A stretch of 64,000 nucleotides of DNA from Bidens hawaiensis. Its lineage: Eukaryota; Streptophyta; Magnoliopsida; Asterales; Asteraceae. The position numbers and the translations under genes are program-made. The notes below the pieces were generated by a model. That model was not told the DNA's origin, made no database searches, and saw only the letters and a list, made by a program, of their open reading frames with translations. Position 1 is the first letter of the stretch; every line of letters begins with the position of its first letter. This document shows positions 22,866 to 34,862 of the stretch, in pieces. The stretch covers positions 1 to 64,000 of the forward strand of contig JAIQDT010003558.1 of the NCBI GenBank assembly GCA_021521415.1. The letters are read 5' to 3'.

Positions 22866-24465
22866 CTAACAATCTGGTTTACTGTATTATGTTATTTTAC
22901 ATTTGTGCATCATGAATTTACAATTAAAGATTTTGTGTTTATACCCTAGGTGATTAATAAGACCATGAATTTGGGTGCAACAGATTCATTTAACATACCT
23001 CTAGATCCCATGACACTTGAAATACCTGTAATGATATTGCTTGGCTTTAATATCATACTTTGAGTTGAAAAAAATTGCTTCATGTTTTGTCTTTGATTTC
23101 GATTTCATCATTAAATCTAGAATCAAACCCATGAAAAGGTTTCGATGTCACTATATCTCTTTCTTTTTACATCACTTAATGTTTTTCAATGAGGCTATTA
23201 AGATAATTGCATGATCTAAATTTTAAAAGACAAAGAAGGATATGGTATTAGGTGATAGTGTGATACCCTGACTCAATTACCTGAAATTAGGGGTGTAAAC
23301 GAACCAAGAAGTTTTAACTTACAAGAGCCTGATTTATTGGTCTCTCTCCATTGTATTCAAGATAAAATCCTACTTAATGCCCATCGTTTTTCAATAGTTA
23401 AGTTTGCAAATATAGCCAAGCGTGTTTAGCTAAGTTGTTTTTTTTTCGGGGAAATGGATACTGATCCGAACCACAGTTAGTTGCTTCAAAGTCAAAACGA
23501 AAACTAAATGTCAATTCGTTTAGGTTTTCGATTTCGACCAAATAAACTTTTTACTTTATTTATTTTGGTTTATTTCGTATTTGATTGGTCTGAGCTAAAT
23601 AAGATTGGCTTAAAATTGTAACTTCATTGAAGCATCAATGAACGCAATTGTGGAAGCATCGCATAAGCAATTATATGGATGATTTGTTCACCATGATTAC
23701 ATAGGTATGTTATGATAGTAAATGCTTTCATCATGTCCTTTTTAGTACATAATGAATGAATATGACGATAGATATAAGAATAACTTCTAAGAGCTATGTG
23801 ATATAATAAAGGAAAGAAACAATACTCTGGCAACACTACAAGCAACACAAGAGCAAAAAGTAAAACAATTGCAAGACAAACTTGATAATGAAGAACATAT
23901 TCTGAACAGATCTTTCTACGAGCAACGTGATTCCTTAAAAGAAAGAAAATATATAAGTTTTACATATGATTTTAAAGATCTTAAGAGTCAACACACATTT
24001 CATTTTAAAGAAATTGTAACTTTTTCATTGTTATTCTGCAGATGTTAGCAAAGATGAATAAATTTAGAGACGAGATGAACCGAAAATTATGCGAAATAAG
24101 ACATTTGCATCATGAGTTAAATAAAAAGGAAAGTACATATGCAAATAATGCTACAGTGAGTCTTAAAAAAGTAGTGTCGTCATTGAAAAAGGCAGACAAT
24201 GATCATGTGGTTATTATCAACTTAGATTAAATTTGCTTCTTTGCTATAGAGAGTTGGATGTTATGTATTATCGAAGGAAAAATGCGAGGAAGAAAAAAAA
24301 CACATGCATGTCGCACATAAGAACTAACGCGAAATTATATTTTAATTAGATACTCGTTTAAATTAATAGCTTTTTGTAACCAAGATCCAGAGTTACATAA
24401 TAAATTTATCAAAAAAATATATTCACAATAATAACGACAAATGTAAAAAAGCCCGCGTATAAAAA
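22866..24465. other. Gap with old debris
   Basis: Apart from the coiled-coil gene fragment listed separately, nothing firm is seen. TAGGGGTGTAAACGAACC near 23286 looks like one end of a hAT-type MITE, but no partner end was found. Confidence 0.4.
23800..24230 (+). pseudogene. Unrecognised coiled-coil gene fragment
   Basis: A frame through about 23806-23955 reads as a charged helix (NTLATLQATQEQKVKQLQ, then NRSFYEQRDSLKER). After a stretch ending in a good acceptor (TTCTGCAG before 24042) the ORF 24042-24230 continues in the same style (KFRDEMNRKLCEIRHLHHEL) and ends at a stop. No start, promoter or donor site is convincing, and no family was recognised. It may be the C-terminal tail of a captured or decayed plant gene with one intron. 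Confidence 0.35.
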
Positions 24466-25028
24466 CTAGTAATATTGATTTTTCTAAATGAACAAACATA
24501 AACACAAATATTTGTCTAGTGAAAAAGGGGGCGTTGATGTACTTGGAGATGGTGGGCAGTATCGAAAGTTAACCGGCGATGGAGATCATAGCCCAGCAAC
24601 AGAGAACATGTAAAGGAGAAATTAAATTAGGGTTTAATGATGAAAGTGTTACCAATAAATGAGATCTTATAACCCATTTGAGGGCTATTAGGGTTTGTTA
24701 AGACCCATAACCCGTGGAAATTATTCTTTGATGATTAATGTGTTATTTCACAAATTAATGAGATGTTATAAACCGTTTAGGGTTATCCGGGTTTGGTGAG
24801 ACCCATGACCCGCAAAAGTTATTGATTAATTATGAAAGATTTTCACACATAAATGAGATGATATAACCCATTTAAAGACTATTTATGTTTGGTGAGACCC
24901 AAACCGCAAATATGGGTTAAATGCATGAGAAGCCTCCATTTAGAAATCAAGCAATCTGGTGGCTCTAGAGAATGGGGGGAACAACCTGAGAGTGGCATGT
25001 AGGATTTCATGGTAGGCAATTATATAGA
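24466..25028 (-). mobile_element. Short Helitron-like element, copy 1
   Basis: On the minus strand it starts TCTATATAATTGCC after an A (A^TC) and ends ...ATTACTAG before T, the Helitron pattern (TC start, CTAG end, insertion between A and T). Inside are three tandem units of about 85-95 bp, each with ATAAATGAGAT, TATAACCCATTT and TTTGGTGAGACCCA-like words. It shares its 5' half with copies at 30248-31022 and 41815-42547, but its 3' end is shorter. No coding sequence. Confidence 0.55.
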
Positions 25029-27105
25029 TAGATTTGAATGTCGTGTAGCTAGGAAATATCTCCTGTCATGTGCCTGGAACAGCCACTATCAACATACCAA
25101 GGTCTGATGATATTCCTCCATAGCTTTTCCTGCACGATGTGCGAGATCAGTTAGTTTTGGTACCTAGTCCATAGTAACACTGGGTGAACCTGATTCATCT
25201 AAGATTGTCACGGGTTGCCATGACATGTTTTTCCGACTATCTAATATGGAATTCGATGCCTCTTTCACCGGAGACTTAGGCAACCATTCATGTCTACCAT
25301 TGTATTATTTGGCATTATTTGTACAAATGGATGACTTGGTCTCTGGTTTGCAAGTGGGAGACACGAATGACTTTGTCATCTTCACTTGTTTCGATTTAGA
25401 AGTCGTGTTCGTTTTTTAGACCGAAGCACCGTTGCTACCACCTTTATGAAACATGTTAGGCTTGGTCTGATGAGAACTAAACCTACCAAGTTTGTTTCTG
25501 TTCCAATCAACGTCAGAGGGATTAACCTAGTGATACCTGAAATCTCGTTAATAGGTACTACGAGGCATATTCCTCTGATAGAATCCATAATATGCGACAT
25601 ATGGACGGTGTGGACAATTTCTAGCAATATGACCAAGAGTACAATTAAAACAAGTTTGACGTTTATATGGAATTTATTGTGGTCAGCTCCCTGTCTGGAT
25701 CTGTTGTGTGGACCAGTTTGCTTTGCCTGGTGTTTGCTGCTTGACACATTGTTTGGTTCATCACCCTGTTTGTCATTAGAGCATCCCTCTTTAACAAACT
25801 TAGGCAATGAGTATTTATTAAAATTTTTCGATTTTTAATCTTATTAAAAACCAAATTACCAGAATTCAAAGTTTTAACGTAATCAACCACACAATTGTCA
25901 TTGCTCTTAAAATCAGATCCCACACAAACAGTCGGAATAACAGCATTCAAAACAGGTAATTTTAAAGAAACATCAAAATTAATGTCTTTATTAATTAAAA
26001 CACATGAATCATCATCCTCATCAGTCCAATCCTAAATGATTACTTTATCTGCACAAGAGGCAAACACATTAGAATCGTTCACACCTGAATTGGACGCAGT
26101 AGTGTTTACTAAGTCGAAAACAACTTTATCATTTTTAGCTAGTTTACCATACTGCATGTCTTTTATCCTTTCCTCCTGTTCTTTGGTAATAGGAAGGCTA
26201 GTATAGTTGTCATTGTATGGTGGGGGTACGAGACTATATCCTATACCCTCACCCTCGTTTTCTTTCCACCATAATTGACTTTCAATCATTGAATTGACTA
26301 CTTTACTAGAACCATCAAATTTTCTAAAATCTAGTTCAGCCCTTTAAATTTATCACTTAGATTCGAAATTTCTAACTTAGAGGCTTCCAGTTCAGCAGTT
26401 AATTCAATAATTTTCTGTTTGGCATCTAGGTGGTGACAACATTTTAAACTAAAATCTGATTTGAGTTTAGAAAAATTCTTTTTATGTGCTTCTATTTTAT
26501 CTTTGAAAGATCTTTCATATTTCTTGAGATTATAATTTTCGGATTTTACTACTTCCATTTCTCTAAGCAAGTTGATATTATGATATTTGTAGAGATCTAC
26601 TTTATTAATGCAAGCTTGAGAACATAGTTGAGAACTTAACTCAGAGGAGCTGGAAGAAGTGAAAGCCATAAAAGCAAATTGAAGCTCCTTAACTTATTCC
26701 TCAGCAACTTCAACATGAGCAAAATTAGCAGGCTAATTACTTATGTTGAGAGCAGCCATCTGATCAGTCCAGGAGAATTGCTGAGCTACCAAACCTCGTT
26801 CACCTTCACCGAACTTGCCCCACTTTCTCCTCTAGCATTTCCCACTGGGACCAGTGCCCTTTCCATGTTTCCTTCCTTTGCTGGATTGGTGCATTCACGA
26901 GCAAAATGACCCAGATCGTGACAGTTGTAACTCCTCAGCGTATCCTTGTTAAAACTCACCTTCTGATTATTTGGCATGTTCCAATTGTTTCTGCCGGTTC
27001 TCTTAGTAAATTTCTTAGCACGAAACACTGCCATGGCAATTTCCATGAAATATTCATTTCTTCTACATCATCAGGATGAATTTGATAAAGCTCAGCAACT
27101 ACTAC
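25029..27105 (-). pseudogene. Truncated gag-pol of a D-family copia element
   Basis: This stretch aligns with about 16970-19080 of copia D in the same order and strand. Readable parts are a gag knuckle with its first Cys changed to Ser (SYNCHDLGHFAREC, near 26930), the coiled coil CHHLDAKQKIIELTAELEAS (26331-26669), the linker (26032-26289) and the second knuckle region with one residue lost (CFNCTLGHIARNC, near 25640). Multiple shifts break it. It ends on the left at the Helitron 5' tip and on the right where LTR E begins. Confidence 0.85.
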
Positions 27106-27596
27106 TGTTGGGTTATAAATTGGTTAGACTGGCGCATATCAAAAGGCCACGAAGTGATCAAAACTAAAGTGAAATAAACGAAGATGAGCTGAAGGATTGC
27201 ATTATGGTTGTGATCGTGTAATACTGAAATCCCTAAGGATTTCGGTTGTCTAGTAACACCGAAATACCTATGGATTTCGGTTAGGCTAGTTTGGGCTTAT
27301 TTGGGCTTGGCCTTTGGGCTTTGTATGGTAACCCTATATATATTTATTGTTTAATCATTTTAGGGTTAGAGATGTGAGTTAGACACTGTTAATCAGTAGT
27401 AGCCACCATCAAGAGAGCAAACTCATGTACCAGACGATTTGTCAATATAATCGTGTGCATTTGGAGTATTATTGTGTTCATCATATTTATATTGTTCTTT
27501 TGTTCTCCTTCTTGAATCACCACGGTGTTAGGATTCCGCACTAACATCGTGTTTGGATTGATATCATATTGCATAGATCCATATTCGGGACTTACA
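27106..27596 (+). mobile_element. 5' LTR of copia element E (relative of D)
   Basis: The LTR begins TGTTGGGTTATAA and ends CGGGACTTACA, 491 bp. It has a TATA stretch CCTATATATAT (about 27330). Like D it starts TGTTGGG, ends CGGGA-TTACA and contains stem-loops: GAAATCC/GGATTTC and CCGAAAT/ATTTCGG near 27229-27287. It cuts into the gag of the preceding fragment. No 3' LTR is visible, so the element is truncated. Confidence 0.82.
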
Positions 27597-28140
27597 ATTG
27601 GTATCAGAGCCTATTGACCTATTCTAGGCTCGGTTGTGATATCAGCGATTCAAGATTTGGATCTTCGTGTTTGTGGAGCATTGAAGAATTCTGGAAATTG
27701 AAGAACAAATGTTCTTCGTGTTCTTAGGGGTTGTTGAGATAAGTTGGAAAAGAATTTGGATTGATTTCGGATTTAAATTCAAATCCCGTAGATTTCGGAT
27801 TTATTCTGTTACCAAAATCAGCTGGTCAAACAAGTGTTCTCTGCCAAGTTTTAAGAGGTTATCGGTCAACTGTAAAGGGTTTTCGGTCAACTGTAAAGAG
27901 TTTTCGGCCATTCTCAAGAGTTTTCAGTTATCAAGTGGTTTCGGTCAGCAAGGGTTCTCGGTAATCAAGTGTTTTCGGTCAGCAAGGGTTCTCGGTTGAC
28001 TTGATATGTTTTCTGTTTACCTTACTGTTCTCGGTCAGATTTATTCGTTCTCGGTCTAAGTTAGTTCTCGGTCAGAGTTTCAGACAAGCTTTTTGACCTT
28101 ACCTTTACTTAGCTTGCTTGAGCGACACATGGCTTTCTTG
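27597..28140 (+). other. Leader of copia E with PBS and GTTCTCGGTC array
   Basis: TGGTATCAGAGCC (27599-27611) is the tRNA-Met primer site. The following leader resembles that of D (shared AGGCTCG, TATCA-CGATTCAAGA words). From about 27855 to 28080 it carries about a dozen copies of GTTCTCGGTCA or GTTTTCGGTCA in the sense orientation. The right border with the next leader, near 28130-28150, is a guess from where the D-like character ends. Confidence 0.75.
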
Positions 28141-28226
28141 AACTCGCATCTTCTTTCTTTTCTTACTTCAGTCACATTCTCTGTTCGAGTCTAAGCATGT
28201 AGGATGCTTATTTCTCTCGAACTTAT

Positions 28227-29526
28227 GCTCTGATACCAACTTGTAAGGCCCCGGTCCCGGTGCCATACTTTAGCGTTGGATTTACTTATAAACACAGTTC
28301 TAAATATCACAGTAAATTAAAACTTTCGCGGAATATAAACTTCAACCATATATATTACATAACATTTAAAATCTTGTCTTAACATCTTTCAAAATAAAAC
28401 ATAGTCAAATATAACAACATAACATTCTTCTCAAGATGCCAGTATCTTCAGTCCAATGCCATGTGTCCTTATTCAAGCGAGTTGCCTCAACCTATTCACC
28501 TGCGTGCATACTAAAAGTTAGCTACGCTGAGTGAGTTCTAGTTAATCAGGCAACATACAACACATTCACATACTTACATATATACGTATCCAAATATATA
28601 TGTTACATAATTAGCATGTTACCTTTCTTCGATACATACATACATACTTTCATACATTTATACCCTCGTACTTTCATACTACATGCATAACTATCTTTAC
28701 AATCTCAGATATTAGTAGGGTTTGGTCCCTTCTATCTCAGATATTATTAGGGTCTGGTCACTTCTGTCTCAGATATTATTAGGGTCTGGTCCCTTCTATC
28801 CCATACAACCATACATACATTTCTTTACACATACATTTCAATATATATATACTTTCATGCATACTCTTAACCTCATACATATATCATTCATACACATCCA
28901 CATATCATACGCTTACTACTTAAGGTAAATGTATTAACTAATCACATTGAGTATGCACATAGCCCCGAAAACATAACAAGGAAATGGGGCTAGAAACTCA
29001 CATGGGTCCTATTTCTTTCTGAGTTTATAGTAATACCCTTCTTTAGTATTTTTATTGCGTAAAAATGCCTGATTTGCCTTCGTATCAAATCTTAGGGCAA
29101 ACTGACCTTAAAAACGTAACCTTTAAGCTTAAACATACATTTTTTGTTCACGTCGAGCTACGGGTTTGGCTCAACACGTGCTCCTAGACTTGCTTCTTGT
29201 GTGTATAACAAAGATCTAACACAAACCCTTCTTGGTTAGGGCTTAGATGTGATCCGTAAGAGGAAGGAGGTGTTTGTGTGTGTTTTTGCGTGTGTATGGA
29301 GGCAAAGTTGGTGGAAATTAGGGTTTTATGGTTTTAGTGAGGTTTAAGGGGTTTATATACCCTAACTCATGGACCTAAGGCCCATCACCATCCCTTATTC
29401 AATCTTCTATTGCCCAAGCCCACACCTTTTTATTTTTATTTAACTTAGCTAAATAATAACACACTATTAAATAAACGTAATTATTTTTATTTTTTATTAT
29501 CAAAAGTAGGATACTAGGATGTTACA
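28227..29526 (-). mobile_element. 5' LTR and PBS of element F
   Basis: On the minus strand the LTR starts TGTAACATCCTAG at 29526 and ends CCGGGGCCTTACA at 28242, 1285 bp. It is followed by TGGTATCAGAGC (28227-28238), the primer site. The LTR contains three short repeats of ATTAGGGTCTGGTC-like words (about 28710-28800) and a TATA-like TATATAA on the minus strand near 29350. The internal region is lost after about 90 bases. Length and ends suggest a Ty3-type element. Confidence 0.75.
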
Positions 29527-30247
29527 CTTATGGATTTGTCGTCTTTTGTTCCAAGTATGTTACGGATTTGTCGTTTTTGTTTCAAATATGTTATGGATTA
29601 TCTATTAGTTAAGACTTTTATGCTCGTTTTGAAAACTTTGGTTTTGTTACATATATATTATATTTATTGTGTTTTTAAACATGTCTCTTAATAGGTTAAG
29701 TTGTTACTAAACAAGTTCGTGTCCATTTTTGGAAAAAAAGACACGATTAATTATTGTGTCGTGTTCGTGTTTAACACAACCAATCATCGTGTTTTACCGT
29801 GTCGTGTCTTATCGTGTCGTGTCTGACATGTTAAGACAGCCCTAATATCAAATTTCATTTATAGTGTGAAGAGTTTACGAATTATCACTAAAAATGAGAT
29901 TAAGTTCATAATTTATCTTTGGGTTAAATATTGAACAAAAACTGTCTTATGAAATTGGTCTTTTGGGTGTAATAATGCTTTTCAGTTTTCACAATGTCTT
30001 GGTTTCAGTTTTTTCCATTGGTGATCTCTTGTATCTTTCTTCTCATTTGTAGCGTATGACTGGTGTGGTCTTTTTTTTATAATAAACTTCATCATTTAAA
30101 AAAAAAAACCCTAAAAATGTATTAAATAAATAGTTTTTAGTCTTGAAAAAATAATTTATTTTTCATTAAAGTTGAGATTCTATCATAATGGTCATATATG
30201 CTTTACCAATCATGTTATGGTCTAAAAGCTAAACAACTATCTAACTA
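29527..30247. other. Gap without genes
   Basis: An AT-rich stretch. Two imperfect copies of ATGGATTTGTCGT...TATGTTA words lie at 29527-29600, and GTGTCGTGTC words recur at 29750-29830, typical of worn MITE sequence. No gene is supported. Confidence 0.5.
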
Positions 30248-31022
30248 TCTATATAATTACTTATCATGAAATTATACGTGTCGCTCTCAGGTTGTCCCCC
30301 ATTCTCTAGAGTTATCAGATTGATTGATTTCTAAATGGAGGCGTCTCATGCATTTGACTCGAAATCGCAGGCATGGGTCTTACCAAACCCATATAGTCTT
30401 TAAATGGGTTATAACATTTCATTTATTTGTGAAACTCTTTCATAATCAAACAATAATTTTCGCGGGTCATAAGTCTCACCAAACCTGGATAACCCTTAAA
30501 CGGGTTATAACATCTCATTTATTTGTAAAATAACTCCTTAATCATCAAAGAATAATTTGCACGGGTTATGGGTTTTACCAAACCCTAATAGCTCTCAAAT
30601 AGGTTATAAGATCTTATTTATTGGTGAATACTTTCATCCTCAAACCCTAATTTAATTTATCTTCTTTACATGTTCTCCATTATTGGTCTATTATCTCCAT
30701 CGACGGTTAACTTCCGATACTACCCGTCATCGTCAACTACATCAACGTCCCCTTTTTCATTAGACAAATATTTGTGTTCATGTTTGTTCATCTAAAAAAA
30801 ATCAACATGTTCGTGTTCATGTATTTTTGTTTGTTAAAAATCTAAAAAACCTATACATCTCAATTTAAAATACACAAACGCAAAAATATATAATAACAAA
30901 TTTATATATATGTATTAAATTAAACAAACTATGTTAAAAATAAAATAAATCATCATAGAATAGCAAAACAATTAAAACCAAAAACTTAAATAAACTCATG
31001 TAACACGAGAGGATCAAACTAA
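30248..31022 (+). mobile_element. Short Helitron-like element, copy 2
   Basis: It starts TCTATATAATTAC after A and ends ...GGATCAAACTAA before T (CTRR end). Three tandem units with GGGTTATAACATCTCATTTAT-like words lie at about 30390-30640. The 3' half matches the copy at 41815-42547 to within a base of its terminus. No coding sequence. Confidence 0.55.
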
Positions 31023-31599
31023 TAAAATTATAAATATCAGTAACATGTTTATCTTGGTTAGAATGTCTGATAAAGCATGTGTTAGTGATATAATATAATT
31101 GTAAAAATTAAAACATCAATGTCAATAAAATGACAAGGATTAGTATCAAACGGTCAAACCTTAAAGTCCCTGAATCTCAATACTCTATTTACATGATACA
31201 TAAATTTTTTTTAACTTACGAAAGTCGTTCTTTGAACTTAAAGTTTCTCTAAACTTACAAAACTAATGTATAAATTATTCTTATATGTAAATTAGACCAA
31301 GTGTGGTCGGAGGATTATGCTGGAACGCCAGGGGCAACACCCCCCCCCCCCCCCGAGTTTTGGGACTTTTTTTACGCGTTATACACAAAACGCTGGAAAA
31401 TGGCTCCAAAATCAAAAAAACTCGACCGTTGAGAGCTTGGGTTACCTTTGGGGAGCCGTTGGGATTTAAAAAAAATACTTTTTATTAACTAAATCTATAC
31501 TATAAAACAAACCAAACCTCATTTTTTAACACATTCATTTCTACTACTTCTCTACCAAATATATTTTTACACAATTATTTCTACTACAATACTACCAAA

Positions 31600-32051
31600 A
31601 TGTTTCCGAATAACAACCAAAATGTTCTCGGTTTCGGTCAATTTTCCCGTCAAGGCAACGCAAGCAACCAAAATCCACAACCGAACCCATCTACCGACCC
31701 GATGCCAACCGTCCCCGTCCCTCAATCCTCGTATCCGTTCGAAGCGCAAATGGCCGCGTACATGGCATTTCTAGGAACCCCTTTACCAAACACGGTGCCC
31801 GGTTTTCAAAACCCAACCACAAACATTTTTGCCTGTTCGGGTTCCCAACCCGACGAAGAGTTCGTGCCATAGACACAACCCGTCCCGGAGACCGTCGGCG
31901 GTTCGAGCCAACGCGGACGTCCGTGAAAACATGCAAAGAAGCACGTCGGCGAAGCTTGGGCTAAAAAGACAGTGATACCGTGGAGTATCGACGAGTGCGT
32001 ACTATGTGTTCGTGCTTGGTGCGCGATATCGGAAGATGCCAAGTGCGGTAG

Positions 32052-32091
<40 letters not shown>

Positions 32092-32918
32092 TATTTAAGT
32101 TTCTTAGAACAAACATTGAACTTGTAATGTTTTTATTTATTTTTAGCGAACTATTAAAAAACGGGCGTATTTTGGAACAACATTAAAGAGTTGTTGCACG
32201 AACTCGGTGGGGACTCGCATCGAGAAAAAGATTTCTTACAGTCGAAATGGAACGACATAAACACCAAATGCATGGTGTTCCATGCGGTTTACTCTTGGAT
32301 GGTTCGAACGTGGAGTAGCGATGTCTCGGACGCGGAAATCATGGAAAACGCGTTGACAGAGTATCAACATAAGGCCACAGGGGCCTTCATTTACTTTGGC
32401 ATTTGAAAAGAATACTTGAGGTTTCACCCAAAATGGGTCCCGGTTATGGAGGCCAAAGCCGAAGGTGGTCCGTGTAAAAAAAAGTCTAAAACATCGTATT
32501 CGGTTGATCCAGGCACGCCCCGTTCCAACACTCGAAACTTCAACCTAAGTGATAATGAAGCCGCGAATCCTTATGCGGATATTACCGAGATGCCTTGGCC
32601 GGGGGGTAGTAGAAGAAGCAAGGAAAAGGGAAAGGGGTCGCTTCGTCGTCGGCAACGGGTTCGAATGCCGAAATAGAAAGTCAATTCAAAGAAATGAACA
32701 TTCGACTCAAAGATTTACACTAACTTGGAGCTAAACGTCTTCAAGTAAATATGGACGTCGTCGAAGTATTTAAAAGGAATGAATTAGACAGCGACATCGA
32801 AATTTTATCAAATGAGCTATCCGAAGACGACTCGATAGTCCAATCTCTAAAAGCAGTTCGGCAAGCAAAAATGTTTGAAAAAAACAACATGAGTCTACGT
32901 TTGAATAATAGAAAATAG
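31600..32918 (+). pseudogene. PIF/Harbinger ORF1 (Myb/SANT-type DNA-binding) pseudogene
   Basis: The start MFPNNNQNV opens a Gln/Asn/Pro-rich N-terminus, then the Myb/SANT-like part (WSIDECVLCVRAWCAISEDAK), an AT-rich intron-like stretch (about 32048-32145), and the helical region around FLQSKWNDINTKCMVFHAVY. The C-terminal part (KEYLRFHPKWVPVM, then FNLSDNEAANPY) is typical of proteins annotated as NAM-associated, which are ORF1 of Harbinger transposons. Stops lie near 31870, 31924 and 32404, and the frame shifts after 32640. In active elements ORF1 binds terminal repeats and helps the transposase. No terminal repeats were found around it. Confidence 0.75.
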
Positions 32919-33129
32919 AAATCATTAATTGCAGGTTTCAACTTGATAATAGGAACGTCTGTACCTAACTCCTCCCGAATCCATCCATCCATCCATCCAT
33001 CCATCGAATCTTGAGAAGACCAACAACTAGTTAATTAAAAAATAAAGAAAGAGTGAGTTTATTTAATACTAAAAAGCAGGGGTCCTGGACCTGTGAAGTG
33101 GTAGGTAGGGTTTGGGTTGAGAGAAGAAG

Positions 33130-34862
33130 ATGAAGGAGTACGCAGGCATGGTGGCAACACAGGTTGCACAAGTGTTACTGATGATTGTGAGCAAGGCCGC
33201 CATAGCCGATGGCATGTCTAGTTACTCTTTTATTTTTTACTCCAACGCCATTGCTTCACTCATCCTTCTTCCTCTTTCTCTAGCCAACGCCCATAGGTAT
33301 TACTTAGGCAGCTTGTTGAATTTTATTGAATTGTTTGTTGTTAAATAAATAATATTAATTTCAGTTTCACTTCATTTCCTAATCAATTAACAAAATTACA
33401 ATTCTGATTCCATATATATATTTCTATTTTAACGTTTGCAGATCACCAACTCGTCCCCCGCTTACCTTTAACATCGTCATTGGATTTTTCCTTGTTGCTC
33501 TTCTAGGGTATGTATGTATGTATGTATGTATGTAGTTGGTTGCTAAGGTCTATATTGTCTGTCTACCATAGTTTTATTATATATGATCTAATAATAATAA
33601 TAATAATAATAGTACTATACTCTCTGTTTCTTGTATTAGTTTCTTTGCACAGATCTCTGGTTACACCGGTGTCTCATACTCCTCCGCAACTCTCGGAACT
33701 ACATTGTTGAATCTCATCCCAGGTTTTACATTCATACTCGCAGCATTATTCAGGTAAACAAACATATTCAGATATCTTAAATAACCAGTTAAGACTAGCA
33801 TTTGACTTACCTTTTCTGGTTCTAGGATGGAAGTCATCAACATGAAACGTGGTTCAACACTGGCGAAATTCATCGGGACTCTAGTCTCCATTGCAGGGGC
33901 TATCATCATGACTCTTTACCAAGGCCCATCACTCATACCAAACCTCCTGCACCAGCAGCATCTTCTTCTCGGCCAACTCTCAGATTGGGTGCTTGGAGGA
34001 ATCCTTTTAACCATTGATGCCATTTTCGCTTCTATGTATATCATTACACAGGTCTCTACATTACTTACTATTTATTTGATCACCATTTGTCGCTAATTAC
34101 ATGTTTGCTTTCTTGTTGTGTTTCAGGCAATTGTTCTTAACAAATACCCTGTGGTGATCAATTTGATGTTTTCTTACTGTCTTATCTGCACCGTATTATC
34201 AGCTGTAGCTTCTTTCATTGTGGAAACTGACCTAAGCAGCTTCAGTTTACAACCTAATACAAGATTGTTTTCCGTTCTTTATTCGGTGAGTATGTATATA
34301 TGCTCAATGTTATCTTTGAAATGTTTTTTTTTTCTTTTATTTCTGGATTTTGTTTCTTTTTTCCCTACCAAAAACTCCTGCATTCGCTACTAGTGTGACA
34401 TCTTTATATATTTCAAATGTTAATTTTGGTGCGTTCTTTGGGTATTATATAGGGGATTTTTGGGTATGCATTTCTAGTCACAGTTCAATCATGGTGTGTA
34501 CGAAGGAGGGGCCCGCTCTTTGTCGCTATGTTTCATCCGGTTGGCATTGTGATCGCGAATTCGATAGGTGTCATCTTCTTAGGTGACGGTTTCTATCTTG
34601 GAAGGTGAAGATGTTTTCATATTATTTGTTTTCATGTTTCTAGCTTGTAATATTACACATTTGTAGTCTTAACCGTTCGAATAATATGTGCAGTTTGTTG
34701 GGATCAGTTATTGTTGTGATCGGGTTTTACACTGTGATGTGGGGAAAAGCCGAAGAACAAAAGATAGTGGGGGCACACTTGAGTGCGAGCACAATATTGG
34801 ATGACAAAACAGCCCCTCTCTTGCAAGATGTTGAGGAGCAAAGCACATCGCCCACACCATAA
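33130..34862 (+). CDS. WAT1-related (nodulin MtN21/EamA) transporter
   Basis: Seven coding exons: 33130-33296, 33442-33507, 33640-33753, 33826-34051, 34127-34285, 34453-34604 and 34694-34862, all with GT-AG borders, summing to 1053 nt and 350 residues with no stop. The protein is hydrophobic with about ten predicted membrane helices and the EamA hallmark near GVSYSSATLGTTLLNLIPG; a second EamA half ends in LGSVIVVIGFYTVMWGK, the usual C-terminal signature, followed by a short hydrophilic tail. Family members move auxin, amino acids or other small solutes across plasma membrane or tonoplast; the substrate here is unknown. Start chosen because MKEYAG leads straight into helix 1. Gene intact; no clear TATA box is seen. 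Confidence 0.93.

Noticed and set aside
24640..24920. Regular tandem units that look at first like a CRISPR array
   Set aside because: Units are about 90 bp, imperfect, AT-rich, without unique spacers, and lie in a plant transposon.
30540..30660. AACCCTAA words as interstitial telomere repeat
   Set aside because: Single scattered AACCCTAA words only, no tandem CCCTAAA array.
31339..31354. Poly-C run near the Harbinger ORF1 as a terminal repeat
   Set aside because: No matching inverted copy or TAA/TTA duplication was found on the other side of ORF1.
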